Positions 23,057 through 31,885 of a DNA stretch of 64,000 bases are shown here, piece after piece; position 1 is the first letter of the stretch; each line of letters starts with the position of its first letter. The notes under the pieces were generated by a model that saw only the letters and a list, made by a program, of their open reading frames with translations, had not been told where the DNA came from and did no database searches. The position numbers were made by a program, and so were the translations under genes. Origin of the DNA: Patulibacter minatonensis DSM 18081 (GTDB lineage: Bacteria > Actinomycetota > Thermoleophilia > Solirubrobacterales > Solirubrobacteraceae); the NCBI RefSeq assembly GCF_000519325.1, contig NZ_KI912613.1:4472469-4536468 (forward strand), written 5' to 3'.

Positions 23057-23860
23057 TCAGCCGGTGACCGTGAGCGGTCGGACGTTGGCGACGAGGCCGT
23101 AGGCCTGCCAGCCGGGGTTGGACGTGCCGTTCGTGGTGACTGCGAGACCGACTCGCGCATTTGCGGAGGGCGTCGCGACGCGGCCGCCGAGCGCACCGCC
23201 GGATGCAGCGTTCGAGCCGGACGGTCGGGTCAGGACGACGTTCTCCGGCGCGTACCGCGAAACGGTTCCGGTGCTTCCGTCGTCGCGAGCTGCCGCATGG
23301 AAGCGGATGTCGGTGACTGCGCCGCCGTACGCGACGGACTGAACCCACCCGTCGACGTCGTAGGTGCCCGCGAACGGGACGATCACGGACGCTGCGGTGA
23401 TCCGAACGTCGCCGTTCTGGCCGGGCTGGGTGCCGGTGTCGGCGGTCAGCGACGTTCGCCACGCCGCGCCCTCCGTGAGGACCCATTGGCTGTTCTGGCG
23501 TTCGAACTCCCACCGCACCCATGGCTGGTTCGAGATGTCGGGCCGGAACGCGAAGCGCTGCCCCTCGAACAACGCCGTCGGGACGGATGTCAGAACCGGG
23601 GTCTGCGCCGCGACCAGAACCCACGTGGAGCCGTCGCAGTAGAACCACGCCTTGCCGTCCGTGGCGTAGTAGAGGTAGCCCTTGTGGTCCGCGTTCGCGG
23701 GCAGCGACGAGCCGCCGAGATCGGCATAGGCGCCCTGGTCGAAGAACGTTGCTCCGACCCCGAGGACCTGCGCGAGGTCCTTCTGCTGGTCCATGCCGGC
23801 GGGGATGTCGCCGCCGGCGTAGTACGGGAGGCCTCCGCGGCTGGTCGTTGCTCGAGTCAT
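23057..23860 (-). CDS. Minor tail/receptor-binding protein
   Basis: 267 residues. N-terminal part GYLYYATDGKAWFYCDGSTW is a motif common in phage tail proteins, followed by a beta-rich C-terminal domain (DVRITAASVIVPFAGTYDVD) of C1q/TNF-like style. It follows gpI-like and baseplate J-like genes, where host-recognition proteins usually sit. Exact role inferred from position. Confidence 0.65.
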   Translation of the reverse strand: MTRATTSRGGLPYYAGGDIPAGMDQQKDLAQVLGVGATFFDQGAYADLGGSSLPANADHKGYLYYATDGKAWFYCDGSTWVLVAAQTPVLTSVPTALFEGQRFAFRPDISNQPWVRWEFERQNSQWVLTEGAAWRTSLTADTGTQPGQNGDVRITAASVIVPFAGTYDVDGWVQSVAYGGAVTDIRFHAAARDDGSTGTVSRYAPENVVLTRPSGSNAASGGALGGRVATPSANARVGLAVTTNGTSNPGWQAYGLVANVRPLTVTG

Positions 23861-23868
23861 GGGTTACC

Positions 23869-24552
23869 TCAGCCGGCGACGGCGTCGTTCCAGGTCGGGT
23901 AGGCGGTGACCGTGGCGTTCCACGACGACCGCTCGTCGACGAGGTCGTCCCACGTCTGGTCGTCGGCGATCACGATGTGCGCGATCAGCCGTACCGGCTT
24001 CGCGGCGAGGACGTCCCTGACGATCAGGTCGTTGTGCCCCGGTAGGACATCCGACGCACGGATGCGCACCTGGAAGTGGTACGGCGCGTCGACGGACGCC
24101 CCGAGCGCGGGGTCGTACCGCTCGCGCAGGGTCACCGCACCTCCGGGGGCCATGTGCCGGCGCGCTGCGGCGATGATCGTGTCGGGATGCCCACGCCGCC
24201 ACCGCGGGCGGCTCGCGATCTCTTGCCGCCACGCCGACTCGATCGCCGCGGTCGGGCGCTCGAACGGCTGCAGCCGCGGGAGGAGCCGCACCCCGTACGC
24301 CTGGCCGCACCACCGCAGTGCCCACCACGGGCAGCGAGCGGGGTCCAGGAGCGCTTCGTATCCGACGCGTGCGACCTCGTCGACCCACCCGGCGACGGAT
24401 GTGATTGCGTCGACGAGAGCGGCGAGCGCGAACCCGTTGTCGGCGTCCGGGTACGTCCACGGCCCGAGGCGGCGGTACACGAGCTCGGCCATCGTGGTCA
24501 TCTCCCACGGCGGCAGCACGATCTCTCGCGGGCGCGTCACCGAGGTGCTCAT
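23869..24552 (-). CDS. Tail protein gpI-like (baseplate-fiber connector)
   Basis: 227 residues, immediately after baseplate J with ATGA overlap. The order J then I is that of P2-like phages. Blocks such as CPWWALRWCGQAYGVRLLP and YHFQVRIRASDVLPGHNDL fit the P2 gpI/phage_tail_P2_I pattern. Confidence 0.75.
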   Translation of the reverse strand: MSTSVTRPREIVLPPWEMTTMAELVYRRLGPWTYPDADNGFALAALVDAITSVAGWVDEVARVGYEALLDPARCPWWALRWCGQAYGVRLLPRLQPFERPTAAIESAWRQEIASRPRWRRGHPDTIIAAARRHMAPGGAVTLRERYDPALGASVDAPYHFQVRIRASDVLPGHNDLIVRDVLAAKPVRLIAHIVIADDQTWDDLVDERSSWNATVTAYPTWNDAVAG

Positions 24553-25724
24553 GGCACGCGCTCCACGACCGTCACGGTCATCGTGCCGGCGCGCGTCAGA
24601 GGCGCGAGGCCGCTGAGCGTGAGGTCAGCCGCGGTGCCCTGGATCTTTGGGGTGCCGGTCACGACGTACGCGATCGCTTCGCAGCTTCGGGCGACCGCGA
24701 CAGCCTCAGTGAGGCGGACGTGCTTGGACGGCACCCACCATTCCGCTTCGACGTCTTCCGGCGGCTGCGCCCACGACAACGGCGACAGCCACTGCTGCAG
24801 CGCCGCGACGACCTGTGCCTGAGCGACCCCGAGGTACGCGGGGTATGCCGCAACGGTCATCTCGACGTTGACGGTCGTGTACGTGTAGTCCGCGATGAAC
24901 AGCCCAAAGTTCGTTTCGCGACGTGACGCGATGTCCGCGGCGATCGTGGTCTTCGCACCCGACGAGAGAGGCTCGCCGGCGAGGTCGCGAACGAACGCGG
25001 TCATCGCGTTTGCGGTCTCGACTCCGGGGTGGGCGGGGTCGAGAAGATCGACGATGGAGACGCCCCCGACCGCGGGGTTCGACTGGATGCGTCCTGCGAA
25101 GTCGCCGGGCACGATGACCTGCGACGAGTTCAGTTCCATCTCGGTCGTCGTCTTGTTCAGGAACGCGTCGTCGTCCTCGCCATCGGTGCCGTCGACGGTC
25201 GGTCCCTCGAGCGTCATGCTGTTCAGCCACACGTACGCCTGGTCGGGGTCGACCGGGCCGGTCAGGCCGTTGCTGTCGGTGCCCTCGTCGGTGGCGCGGA
25301 CCGGGATGCCGGTCACAGTGACCGTTGCGCCCGGTGTGGAAGCGGCCGCGAACACGGCGTCCTGCTCGGTGACGAACTGGTAGCGCGACTGGTCCGCGGC
25401 GACCGCTGTGAGCTGCGCGCCGGCGGGCAGAAGGTAGGGCTGTAGCCCGTCGCTGACGGCGGTCGCGGTACCTGTTGCTGGCTGCGCGGCTTCTTGAACC
25501 AGCCCGGACCGTACGCCGATCTCGTTCACGATCGTGTCGAGGACGTCCGACAGGATCTCGATGCCGGTCGCGTACTCCTCCGCGGTTGCGGTCAGGAGCG
25601 CTCCTTCGAGCGTGTCGTCTGCCGCCTCGGCGCTCGGCACGATCTCCGCGAGCCGGGCCCGCATCGACGTGACGATCCCTTGCGGGTCAGCCTCCAGCTC
25701 GGTGAAGATGCGCTCGCCCATCAA
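24549..25724 (-). CDS. Baseplate J-like protein
   Basis: 391 residues. Wedge protein of contractile tails. The N-terminal helical part (EGALLTATAEEYATGIEILS) and the middle (GTDSNGLTGPVDPDQAYVWL) match the gpJ/gp47 family, and the C-terminal Thr/Val-rich segments fit too. Its presence, with sheath and tube genes, marks a myovirus. ATGA overlap with gpW-like gene upstream. Confidence 0.85.
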   Translation of the reverse strand: MMGERIFTELEADPQGIVTSMRARLAEIVPSAEAADDTLEGALLTATAEEYATGIEILSDVLDTIVNEIGVRSGLVQEAAQPATGTATAVSDGLQPYLLPAGAQLTAVAADQSRYQFVTEQDAVFAAASTPGATVTVTGIPVRATDEGTDSNGLTGPVDPDQAYVWLNSMTLEGPTVDGTDGEDDDAFLNKTTTEMELNSSQVIVPGDFAGRIQSNPAVGGVSIVDLLDPAHPGVETANAMTAFVRDLAGEPLSSGAKTTIAADIASRRETNFGLFIADYTYTTVNVEMTVAAYPAYLGVAQAQVVAALQQWLSPLSWAQPPEDVEAEWWVPSKHVRLTEAVAVARSCEAIAYVVTGTPKIQGTAADLTLSGLAPLTRAGTMTVTVVERVP

Positions 25725-26047
25725 CTGGCCTCTCCGGCAAGGCCGACAGCGATGTCGAGACCTTCGAGGCCCTGATCGGTCTGCGGCACGCGATTGACCG
25801 TCACGGCGGCACGTGGCTCTTGCGACTCGATGAGCTGCTGCAGCTCACCCGGCGACGGGCGGGTGCTGCGTAGTTCGAACGACGGCAGGCCGAGGTTCGG
25901 GAAGTCCGGGAGTTCGCCGAGCTCGAGCTGGCAGATGCGGCTGACGGACTGCGTGACCGCTTCGAGGGAGTCCGCTTCGACGACCGAGTACGTGCCGTCG
26001 CTGATTGAGACAGGCCATGCGAGGGTGGGTGTGTCGACGGTCGCCAT
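25721..26047 (-). CDS. Baseplate gpW/gp25-like protein
   Basis: 108 residues. Starts MATVDTPTLAWPVSISDGTY; the central helix EAVTQSVSRICQLELGEL and NLGLPSFELR parallel the gp25-like fold that initiates sheath assembly. Upstream of baseplate J, the standard order. The ATG shares a base with the upstream stop. Confidence 0.7.
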   Translation of the reverse strand: MATVDTPTLAWPVSISDGTYSVVEADSLEAVTQSVSRICQLELGELPDFPNLGLPSFELRSTRPSPGELQQLIESQEPRAAVTVNRVPQTDQGLEGLDIAVGLAGEAS

Positions 26048-26319
26048 CAGGCGGACGGGGTCCACTTCATGAGCCAGAGGTCGCCGGTGTTGTCGACGAT
26101 CACCAGTCCGGTGTCGCCGTCCATCGGAAGATCGGGGCCGCGGAGCTCCCAGTTCGTGCAGGTCCAGCGGTTCTCAGGCGACAGGGCGGGGATGACCAGC
26201 TTCAGCGGGTCGTTCTCGCTGGCGGGGTTCGATCGGATCGTGGCTCGGTACCCGCCGTTCCTCAGGCCGGTGCTGCGCGTTTGGCGGTGCGCTCGGACCT
26301 GTTCGTCGGCTAGGGCCAC
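26047..26319 (-). CDS. Baseplate-region protein, first gene of its operon
   Basis: 90 residues, GTG start. Late position between hub and gpW suggests a baseplate or spike part (RWTCTNWELRGPDLPMDGDT, then DLWLMKW). Its start is about 3 bases from the promoter-like motif, so the mRNA should have almost no leader. Family not recognised. Confidence 0.6.
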   Translation of the reverse strand: MALADEQVRAHRQTRSTGLRNGGYRATIRSNPASENDPLKLVIPALSPENRWTCTNWELRGPDLPMDGDTGLVIVDNTGDLWLMKWTPSA

Positions 26320-26322
26320 TCC

Positions 26323-26359
26323 GTGAGCGTACTAGCGTTCTCGGATGGTATTTCGTCGC
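26323..26359 (-). promoter_or_regulatory. Late-promoter-like motif, site 1
   Basis: 37 bp. On the minus strand CGAAATACCATCCG, 5 bases, GCTAGTACGCTCAC. 31 of 37 positions equal those of the site at 34529-34565. It ends 3 bases before the operon start. Confidence 0.7.
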
Positions 26360-26418
26360 ATGACGATGTCGACGGATAGGCGACGGCTCCCGGCGTCGAC
26401 GGGACCTACGATCACGTG

Positions 26419-26748
26419 ATGCGTCGTGTTGCTTTGCCCCTCCCCCTTGTCCTGGCGTTCGCGTTTGCCGCACCAGCTGGAGCAGCGTCGTCGAAGAGGT
26501 GCAAGATCCAGCCACCCGACGGGGCCGGGTTCTACGGGCTCAAGGTCAAAGGCGTCAGCTGCGCCACCGGCAAAAGGGTGCTGATCAAGGTGCGGAACGA
26601 CCAGACCGAGTCGCTCGGCGAGTACCGCAGCCGCGTCAGGGTCGGCCGGCTGACGTTCACGTGCCGCACCACGTTCCCGGGGTACGAGCAAGCGCTGGAC
26701 ACATGCAAGAGCGGCAGCCGGCGGGTCTACCTTCGAAGCGGCGCCTAG
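26419..26748 (+). CDS. Small secreted protein (moron)
   Basis: 109 residues. Signal peptide RRVALPLPLVLAFAFAAPAG with an AGAA-type cleavage site; the mature part is basic with two possible disulfides (KGVSCATGKRVLIKV, TFTCRTTFPG, DTCKSG). It reads against the surrounding late genes and sits just beyond a late promoter motif, the hallmark of a prophage moron. A TACGAT -10-like hexamer lies about 10 bases upstream. Function unknown. Confidence 0.7.
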   Translation: MRRVALPLPLVLAFAFAAPAGAASSKRCKIQPPDGAGFYGLKVKGVSCATGKRVLIKVRNDQTESLGEYRSRVRVGRLTFTCRTTFPGYEQALDTCKSGSRRVYLRSGA

Positions 26749-28760
26749 CCCTTCGCGAGACCGAAGTGGACGTGGTTGTAGTGGTTGCCACCGGTCGTTG
26801 ACCGGTAGATGAGCTGCAGCCGGTAGCCGCTGAGCGTGCCGTTGGAGATCTGCTTCGACCCGCCGGTTGATGTCATGTCCAGGCGCTTCAGGCCGAACAT
26901 GTCCGCGAGCTCGTTCGCGAGCGCGTCCATCTGCGGCGTGGGGTGCTCCCCGTTGGACATGTCCGCCGCCCAAGCGACCGACGGCGGCCCCTGGTGCATC
27001 GACCGGGTCCCGTTCACCGTCGGCCCATGGCGGCCGTTCGCGGCCGTCACGGAAGCGGCGGACACATTGATGCCGTGCTTTCTCGCGACCGGCAGCACGA
27101 TCGTGTCGATGATCGACTTCGGGGTTCCCGAGATCGAAGTCAGCTTGCCGCGCTTGCCGGTGTATGACGCCGCACCGCCGATTGTGGCCTTCTTCGACGC
27201 CTTGTCCTTCACCTCGCGCTGAACGATCACCGACGCCGGCTCAAGCGATTTCGCGTTCCGCCTGCGCAGCGTCACCTCGGCGATCCCACCGCCGGTCAAT
27301 GGCGAGTCGCTGATCTTCTCCACGATCCACCGGCCGTCGACTGGCGATTCGTCGTCGACCATCACCGTCATGCCGGGCAGTAGCTGCCACTCGTCCGCCA
27401 AGGCCAGGGTGACGGTGATCTCTGCAGCTTCGCGGCGAACGTCCCACGTCCACGGCATCGCCTTCACTTCCTCCATGTCCCTGGAGAGGTGAAGGACCGG
27501 GTTGCCGCGGATCAGTTCGTCGTCGGACGCGTACCCGAACGTGTTGCCGGCAGCCCACCGGTGCCACTTGACATCGTCGGCGAGCTGGCCGGTGGCGTCC
27601 CACCAGTTGACGTTCTCGTCGTTGTCGGACGTCTTGAACGCGAACTGCTGGGTGTACGTCTCGACCTTTGTTGAAGCCGCATCCGTCGTCGACGTCGCGT
27701 TCGGGTTCCGACCAAGCCACAGGTCAACCGTCTTCGTCGCCTCGCCCTCCCACTGTCCGAACGCAGAAGGCGTCCCTGCAACCTGGACCTGGTCGATCAT
27801 CTGCCCCAGATTCCCGGCCGCGCTGTGCAGCGACCCGTGCTTCTGTTTCCACCCCGGAATGCCATGAACACCGAGCAAGAACGCCCGGGCCGCTTTCCTG
27901 GTGTCGAGCACGTCGGCGTCTGAGCCGTAGCTCGGGGACTGCTGGAACGGGCCGCGGTGCGTCACGCCGGCCGCCAGGGCGTTGGAGCGCGTGTACTGCG
28001 GCAGCCCGGCCACCGTTTCCTGGGTCACGCACATGACCATCGCGATCATCACGCGACGCGAAGCACCGACCGCTGCTGCCTCGGTCAGCGCCAGATCGAG
28101 GCAGCGCAGCTGTGTGCTGTTTGCAGACGCGCGCTTCACCTTCACCTTCGACCCGGCGGACCCCCACCCCGAACCACCCGACGACGACTCGACAGCCTTT
28201 GCCTTCCGCTTCGCGGTCGTGATCGACTCAGGCTCTTCGGCCTTCGCGATCTTCTGCTTGTCCTTCAGCTCTGGGATGTACACCGGGATGCCACCGCCGG
28301 CTTTCACCGAAAGGACCAGCTGGTAGATGAACGCAGCCCGGGTCTGCTTGTTCCGTGACGCCTTCATCGGCCGCTTGTGCTGCCGCAGGTACGCCGCCGC
28401 ACGGTCCTCAGCGATCACGGACCACCCGTCATCGGACCGCTCGAGCCTCACGATCCGCCACCACACCGACCCCCAACGGATGTCGATGCCGTCGAGGAGC
28501 TCGTCCTCGTTCTGGTCGATCAGTTCGAACTCTGCGAGATCCCCGACGGGGTCGAGGACGTCGATGGTGATCGTGCCGGCGTCATCGAGGCCAAGGTCAC
28601 GCCGCAGGTCCCGGACACGGCCGGTGATGTCCGCGACCTGGTCCTTCGTGTACAGCCGGACGGTCTGCTCGATCGTCGCTTCCGGGCGGGCCGGCAGCTT
28701 CAACCACGGCGCCAGGGGGGTCTTCTTCTTGGCCTTCTTGGCCTTCACGGTCGCGGGCAT
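26745..28760 (-). CDS. Tail hub protein with lysozyme-like and M15-like domains
   Basis: 671 residues. Residues about 1-160 resemble tail hub/gpD-type proteins (VRLYTKDQVADITGRVRDLR). The centre (about 215-345) looks like a lysozyme-type domain (MVMCVTQETVAGLPQYTRSN, GVTHRGPFQQSPSYG). The next part is a second hub segment. The C-terminus (about 560-671) carries HGPTVNGTRSMHQGPPS and NHYNHVHFG, a likely metallopeptidase or related wall-binding motif. It should puncture and digest the cell wall on contraction. Confidence 0.7.
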   Translation of the reverse strand: MPATVKAKKAKKKTPLAPWLKLPARPEATIEQTVRLYTKDQVADITGRVRDLRRDLGLDDAGTITIDVLDPVGDLAEFELIDQNEDELLDGIDIRWGSVWWRIVRLERSDDGWSVIAEDRAAAYLRQHKRPMKASRNKQTRAAFIYQLVLSVKAGGGIPVYIPELKDKQKIAKAEEPESITTAKRKAKAVESSSGGSGWGSAGSKVKVKRASANSTQLRCLDLALTEAAAVGASRRVMIAMVMCVTQETVAGLPQYTRSNALAAGVTHRGPFQQSPSYGSDADVLDTRKAARAFLLGVHGIPGWKQKHGSLHSAAGNLGQMIDQVQVAGTPSAFGQWEGEATKTVDLWLGRNPNATSTTDAASTKVETYTQQFAFKTSDNDENVNWWDATGQLADDVKWHRWAAGNTFGYASDDELIRGNPVLHLSRDMEEVKAMPWTWDVRREAAEITVTLALADEWQLLPGMTVMVDDESPVDGRWIVEKISDSPLTGGGIAEVTLRRRNAKSLEPASVIVQREVKDKASKKATIGGAASYTGKRGKLTSISGTPKSIIDTIVLPVARKHGINVSAASVTAANGRHGPTVNGTRSMHQGPPSVAWAADMSNGEHPTPQMDALANELADMFGLKRLDMTSTGGSKQISNGTLSGYRLQLIYRSTTGGNHYNHVHFGLAKG

Positions 28761-28764
28761 CTGG

Positions 28765-29544
28765 TCAGTCCTGCGGCATCTTCAGCTTCTCGCCGACCTT
28801 GACGTCCGTCGGCGACCGGCGAGGCGTCTTCTTCTTGCCCTTCTTGTGCGGGTTCAGCTTCGCGATGTCCTTCCACCGCTTCGACTGGCCGAGCACGTCC
28901 TGGGCGATCGACGTCAGCGTCTCGCCCTTCTTGACGGTGTGATCCTTCCGGCGCTTCAGCTTGCCGTTCTTCGCCCGCGTGTTCTTTCGCGACCCGGCCG
29001 TCAGCTTCGACAGGTCATGCGACTCCTGGAACGAGATCGTGAGGTGCTGCCTGATCCGGCGGTTGCGGTCCCAGATCGCCTTCGTCTGCGTGATCCCCGT
29101 CATCAGCCACAGCTGGTCGGTGCCTGGCAGCTGCCCGGCCACCTGGACTGCTTTTGGGCCACCGGACGCGCGCCCTTCCCGGCGGGGCGCCATCATCACC
29201 TCGATCTCGTCGATCGCGGCCTCGACGCTCTTGTTCGGGAATCCGTCGACGATGATCTGGATCTCGAGGGTGTCCGCAGCATGACCGGCCCAGTACGTCG
29301 ACTGTGTCCGCCAGGGGCCGTCAACGGTCTGGAAGTTCGGGGCGCCGCGGGTGAGGACGGGCTCCGTTTCGTCGAACATGACGGTGATCGCGTACTTCAT
29401 GTCGACCGTCCGGAGCGTCACGAACCCCTGCGGGGGGACGACAAGCTTCGGGGCGTACCCGCCGGGCGGCGGAGGCTTGACCCAGCTGATGCCGCCGCCC
29501 AGGACCATGCCCTTGTCGGGAACGAACTCGGTGCGGCGGCTCAT
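28765..29544 (-). CDS. LysM-containing baseplate protein
   Basis: 259 residues. The N-terminal domain (VTLRTVDMKYAITVMFDETE, LEIQIIVDGFPNKSVEAAID) is of the XkdP/gp53 style. The C-terminal LysM module (HTVKKGETLTSIAQDVLGQS, then KLNPHKKGK and GEKLKMP) binds peptidoglycan or forms the hub contact. Directly follows tape measure, the usual place. ATGA overlap. Confidence 0.85.
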   Translation of the reverse strand: MSRRTEFVPDKGMVLGGGISWVKPPPPGGYAPKLVVPPQGFVTLRTVDMKYAITVMFDETEPVLTRGAPNFQTVDGPWRTQSTYWAGHAADTLEIQIIVDGFPNKSVEAAIDEIEVMMAPRREGRASGGPKAVQVAGQLPGTDQLWLMTGITQTKAIWDRNRRIRQHLTISFQESHDLSKLTAGSRKNTRAKNGKLKRRKDHTVKKGETLTSIAQDVLGQSKRWKDIAKLNPHKKGKKKTPRRSPTDVKVGEKLKMPQD

Positions 29545-31652
29545 TTCTTCAACGCCTGACGCTCGGTCTCTTCGGAAACGGCTTCGTAGATCAGACGCTG
29601 TCCGATGAACACGGGAACGCGGATCGTCGGCCGCTGTTCGTACCCGCGGCGGCTCCCGCCGGTGGGCCCGCTCGATGCCTGCGCTCTGGCGGACTCGGCG
29701 GCGGCTCGTGACCATGGATGCCCGGCGGTCAAGACCTGGGTGCCGGACGGCAGGACCGCGAGCTCGGGGCCGTGCTCGTTCATCTGCGTGGTCTCGCCAC
29801 GCCCCACAACCCCGCCCGTTGCACGCTTCTTGCGGTTCGCCTTGTAGTACTTCGAGTTGAAGTCTCCGGGGTAGTCGGAGTCCTTCAGCTCCTTCTCGTA
29901 CCGGCGGTACTTGGCCGTCCCGCGCTCACCGATCTCCTTCGGATCAGCGCGCTTCCACTTCGCCGCCAAGGCCGGGTGATCCCGCGCCCACGCATCGAAC
30001 GCCGATTCGGAGCCAGCGTCGCCGCCGACTCGCTGCTTCTCGCGCTTGCCCTTCCGGCGGTACTTGCCGACAGTCGGGTCCTTATCCTCCGCGCCAGCCG
30101 CCTCGATCGTGTCGTCGACGTTCTTGTTCACGTTGTCCAGCGCGAGCTTGACCGCGTAGGCCGCAAGTGCAGCGCCGGCCGCGATGCCCATGACCTTGCC
30201 CATCGCGCCACCGGCCTTCGAGAACCGGCCCTTCCGCTTGTTCATCTCCGGCCCGATGTTCTTCCCCGCCGACCGGCCCGCCGACGACGCATAGGTCTCT
30301 CCCGCTGCAGCACCAGCCTCGTTCGCGAGCTTCGCGGACGTGCGCATCTTCCACAGCAGCTTGAGGACCTTGTTGATTCCCGTGACGTTTCCCGCGAGCT
30401 TCAGCCCCTTCGCGGCCGTGGTGACCGCAACAAAGCCCGCAGCCACCTTGATCAACTCGGGATGCTTGCCGACGAACTTCGTGACGACATCGACCACCTT
30501 CTCGGTGGTGTTCACCACCGGAGTGATCTGCTTCTTGACCTCCGGCCACGCCTTGTTGGCCTTCTTCGCCATATCGACCGTCAGGTCAGCAGCCTTCGCG
30601 TACAGCGGCAGAAGTACCGTGCCGAGCTGCACCTGGATGCCGAGCATCGCGATCTTCTGCTCACGCTGTTTCTTCGCGTGTTCCGCCAGCGAATCGGTCG
30701 ACCCGGCAACGTTCGCGCCGTACTCATCGACCAGGTTCAGCTGCTCCTTCAAACCCTCCGAGCCCTTCGACAGCAACGGCCGGAGGGTCTGCCAGCCCTT
30801 CCCGAACAACGACATCGCGAGCGCCGACCGGTTCGTTCCCGGCCCGAGCTTCTCGTAGCCGTCCGCGACCTTCATCAGGAACCCGTACATGTCGGTGTTC
30901 GCCGACGCAGCGTCCTCCGATGACAGCCCAAACTTCTTCAGCGCCTCGGCCTGCTTGCCCAAGCTCTTCGACGACAGGTCGCTTCGCTTGACGTCGCCGG
31001 TCGCGAGGATCTTCGCGATCGTCGCCTCGCGCTTCTGCGCGTTGGTGATGTTCTCTGCGGCCGCGAGCTTCTGTTGCTGCGTTCGCGACAGCTTGCTCAT
31101 CGCAGCGCGCTGCTTGTCGACAGCCGGCGCGACCGCCGACACGTTCTTCGCCAACGTGCCGAACGACTGGTTCAGCGCCTTCGGGGCAAGGTTCCTGACC
31201 TTCGCAAGCGCGGCCCAACGGCCGGCCTGCTTCTCCGACATCCCGAAGTTGCCAGACAGCCCCATCGCGGCCGTGCCGAGCTCCTCGAGCGTGTCGACGG
31301 ACTCGTTCGCGTACTTGATCGACAGGAACGCCGCACCCGCAGCCGCGGCACGCTTCGCGAGGGTGCCGATCGGCGACGCTGCCTTCCGGAACTTCGGGGC
31401 AGCCTGTTCGATCTCGTCGCCGGACCGCTTCGCGCCACGGCGCATCTTCGTGAACGACGTGTCGGCCTGGTCCCCCGTCTTGCGGACCTGCCGCTCAACC
31501 TGCCCCAGCGCCGAGTCGGCCTGCTTTCCCGACTTCTGGGTGTCCGGCCCCAACCCGCGGACGTCAGAGCGAAGCTCTTTGACTTCCTTCGACGCAGCCG
31601 CTCGTCCCGCGATCTCGATCGCGAGAACGATCTGGTCCTTCGATGCTGCCAT
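29541..31652 (-). CDS. Tape measure protein
   Basis: 703 residues. Long Ala/Lys-rich coiled stretches at the N-terminus (GKQADSALGQVERQVRKTGD), hydrophobic segments near 330-420 and 480-520 (AGAALAAYAVKLAL), and a glycine-rich end (RATGGVVGRGETTQMNEHGP) typical of tape measure proteins, which set tail length and join DNA ejection. Follows the tail assembly chaperones. By the usual length scaling this implies a tail of roughly 100 nm. Confidence 0.9.
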   Translation of the reverse strand: MAASKDQIVLAIEIAGRAAASKEVKELRSDVRGLGPDTQKSGKQADSALGQVERQVRKTGDQADTSFTKMRRGAKRSGDEIEQAAPKFRKAASPIGTLAKRAAAAGAAFLSIKYANESVDTLEELGTAAMGLSGNFGMSEKQAGRWAALAKVRNLAPKALNQSFGTLAKNVSAVAPAVDKQRAAMSKLSRTQQQKLAAAENITNAQKREATIAKILATGDVKRSDLSSKSLGKQAEALKKFGLSSEDAASANTDMYGFLMKVADGYEKLGPGTNRSALAMSLFGKGWQTLRPLLSKGSEGLKEQLNLVDEYGANVAGSTDSLAEHAKKQREQKIAMLGIQVQLGTVLLPLYAKAADLTVDMAKKANKAWPEVKKQITPVVNTTEKVVDVVTKFVGKHPELIKVAAGFVAVTTAAKGLKLAGNVTGINKVLKLLWKMRTSAKLANEAGAAAGETYASSAGRSAGKNIGPEMNKRKGRFSKAGGAMGKVMGIAAGAALAAYAVKLALDNVNKNVDDTIEAAGAEDKDPTVGKYRRKGKREKQRVGGDAGSESAFDAWARDHPALAAKWKRADPKEIGERGTAKYRRYEKELKDSDYPGDFNSKYYKANRKKRATGGVVGRGETTQMNEHGPELAVLPSGTQVLTAGHPWSRAAAESARAQASSGPTGGSRRGYEQRPTIRVPVFIGQRLIYEAVSEETERQALKK

Positions 31653-31885
31653 CAGGGCACCAGCCGGTTCAGGTCGTCACGGTTCACGGCGATCTGTTGC
31701 GCCCCGATCACCCGGTCGATCCACCACTGCAGAACGCCGGGGTCTTGGCGTTCTGCAAGACGGACCGCGACCTCTCCCGCCCCCATCGCGATAGCGATTT
31801 CCACGGCGGAATCGATCTCCGGACGGCCGGGGCCTAGGGCCCCGAGATAGGGTCGCCGTCTTCCTCGGCACCGCTCATCGCCCAC
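31652..31885 (-). CDS. Tail assembly chaperone, frameshift extension
   Basis: The frame ends with RPEIDSAVEIAIAMGAGEVA and VLQWWIDRVIGAQQIAVN. It overlaps the end of the upstream chaperone gene and lacks a good start, so it is probably made only as a -1 frameshifted extension (gpG-T type). The slip site GGGGCCC lies at 31837-31843, right before the upstream TAG. An independent product from ATG 31885 is the alternative. Confidence 0.65.
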   Translation of the reverse strand: MGDERCRGRRRPYLGALGPGRPEIDSAVEIAIAMGAGEVAVRLAERQDPGVLQWWIDRVIGAQQIAVNRDDLNRLVP

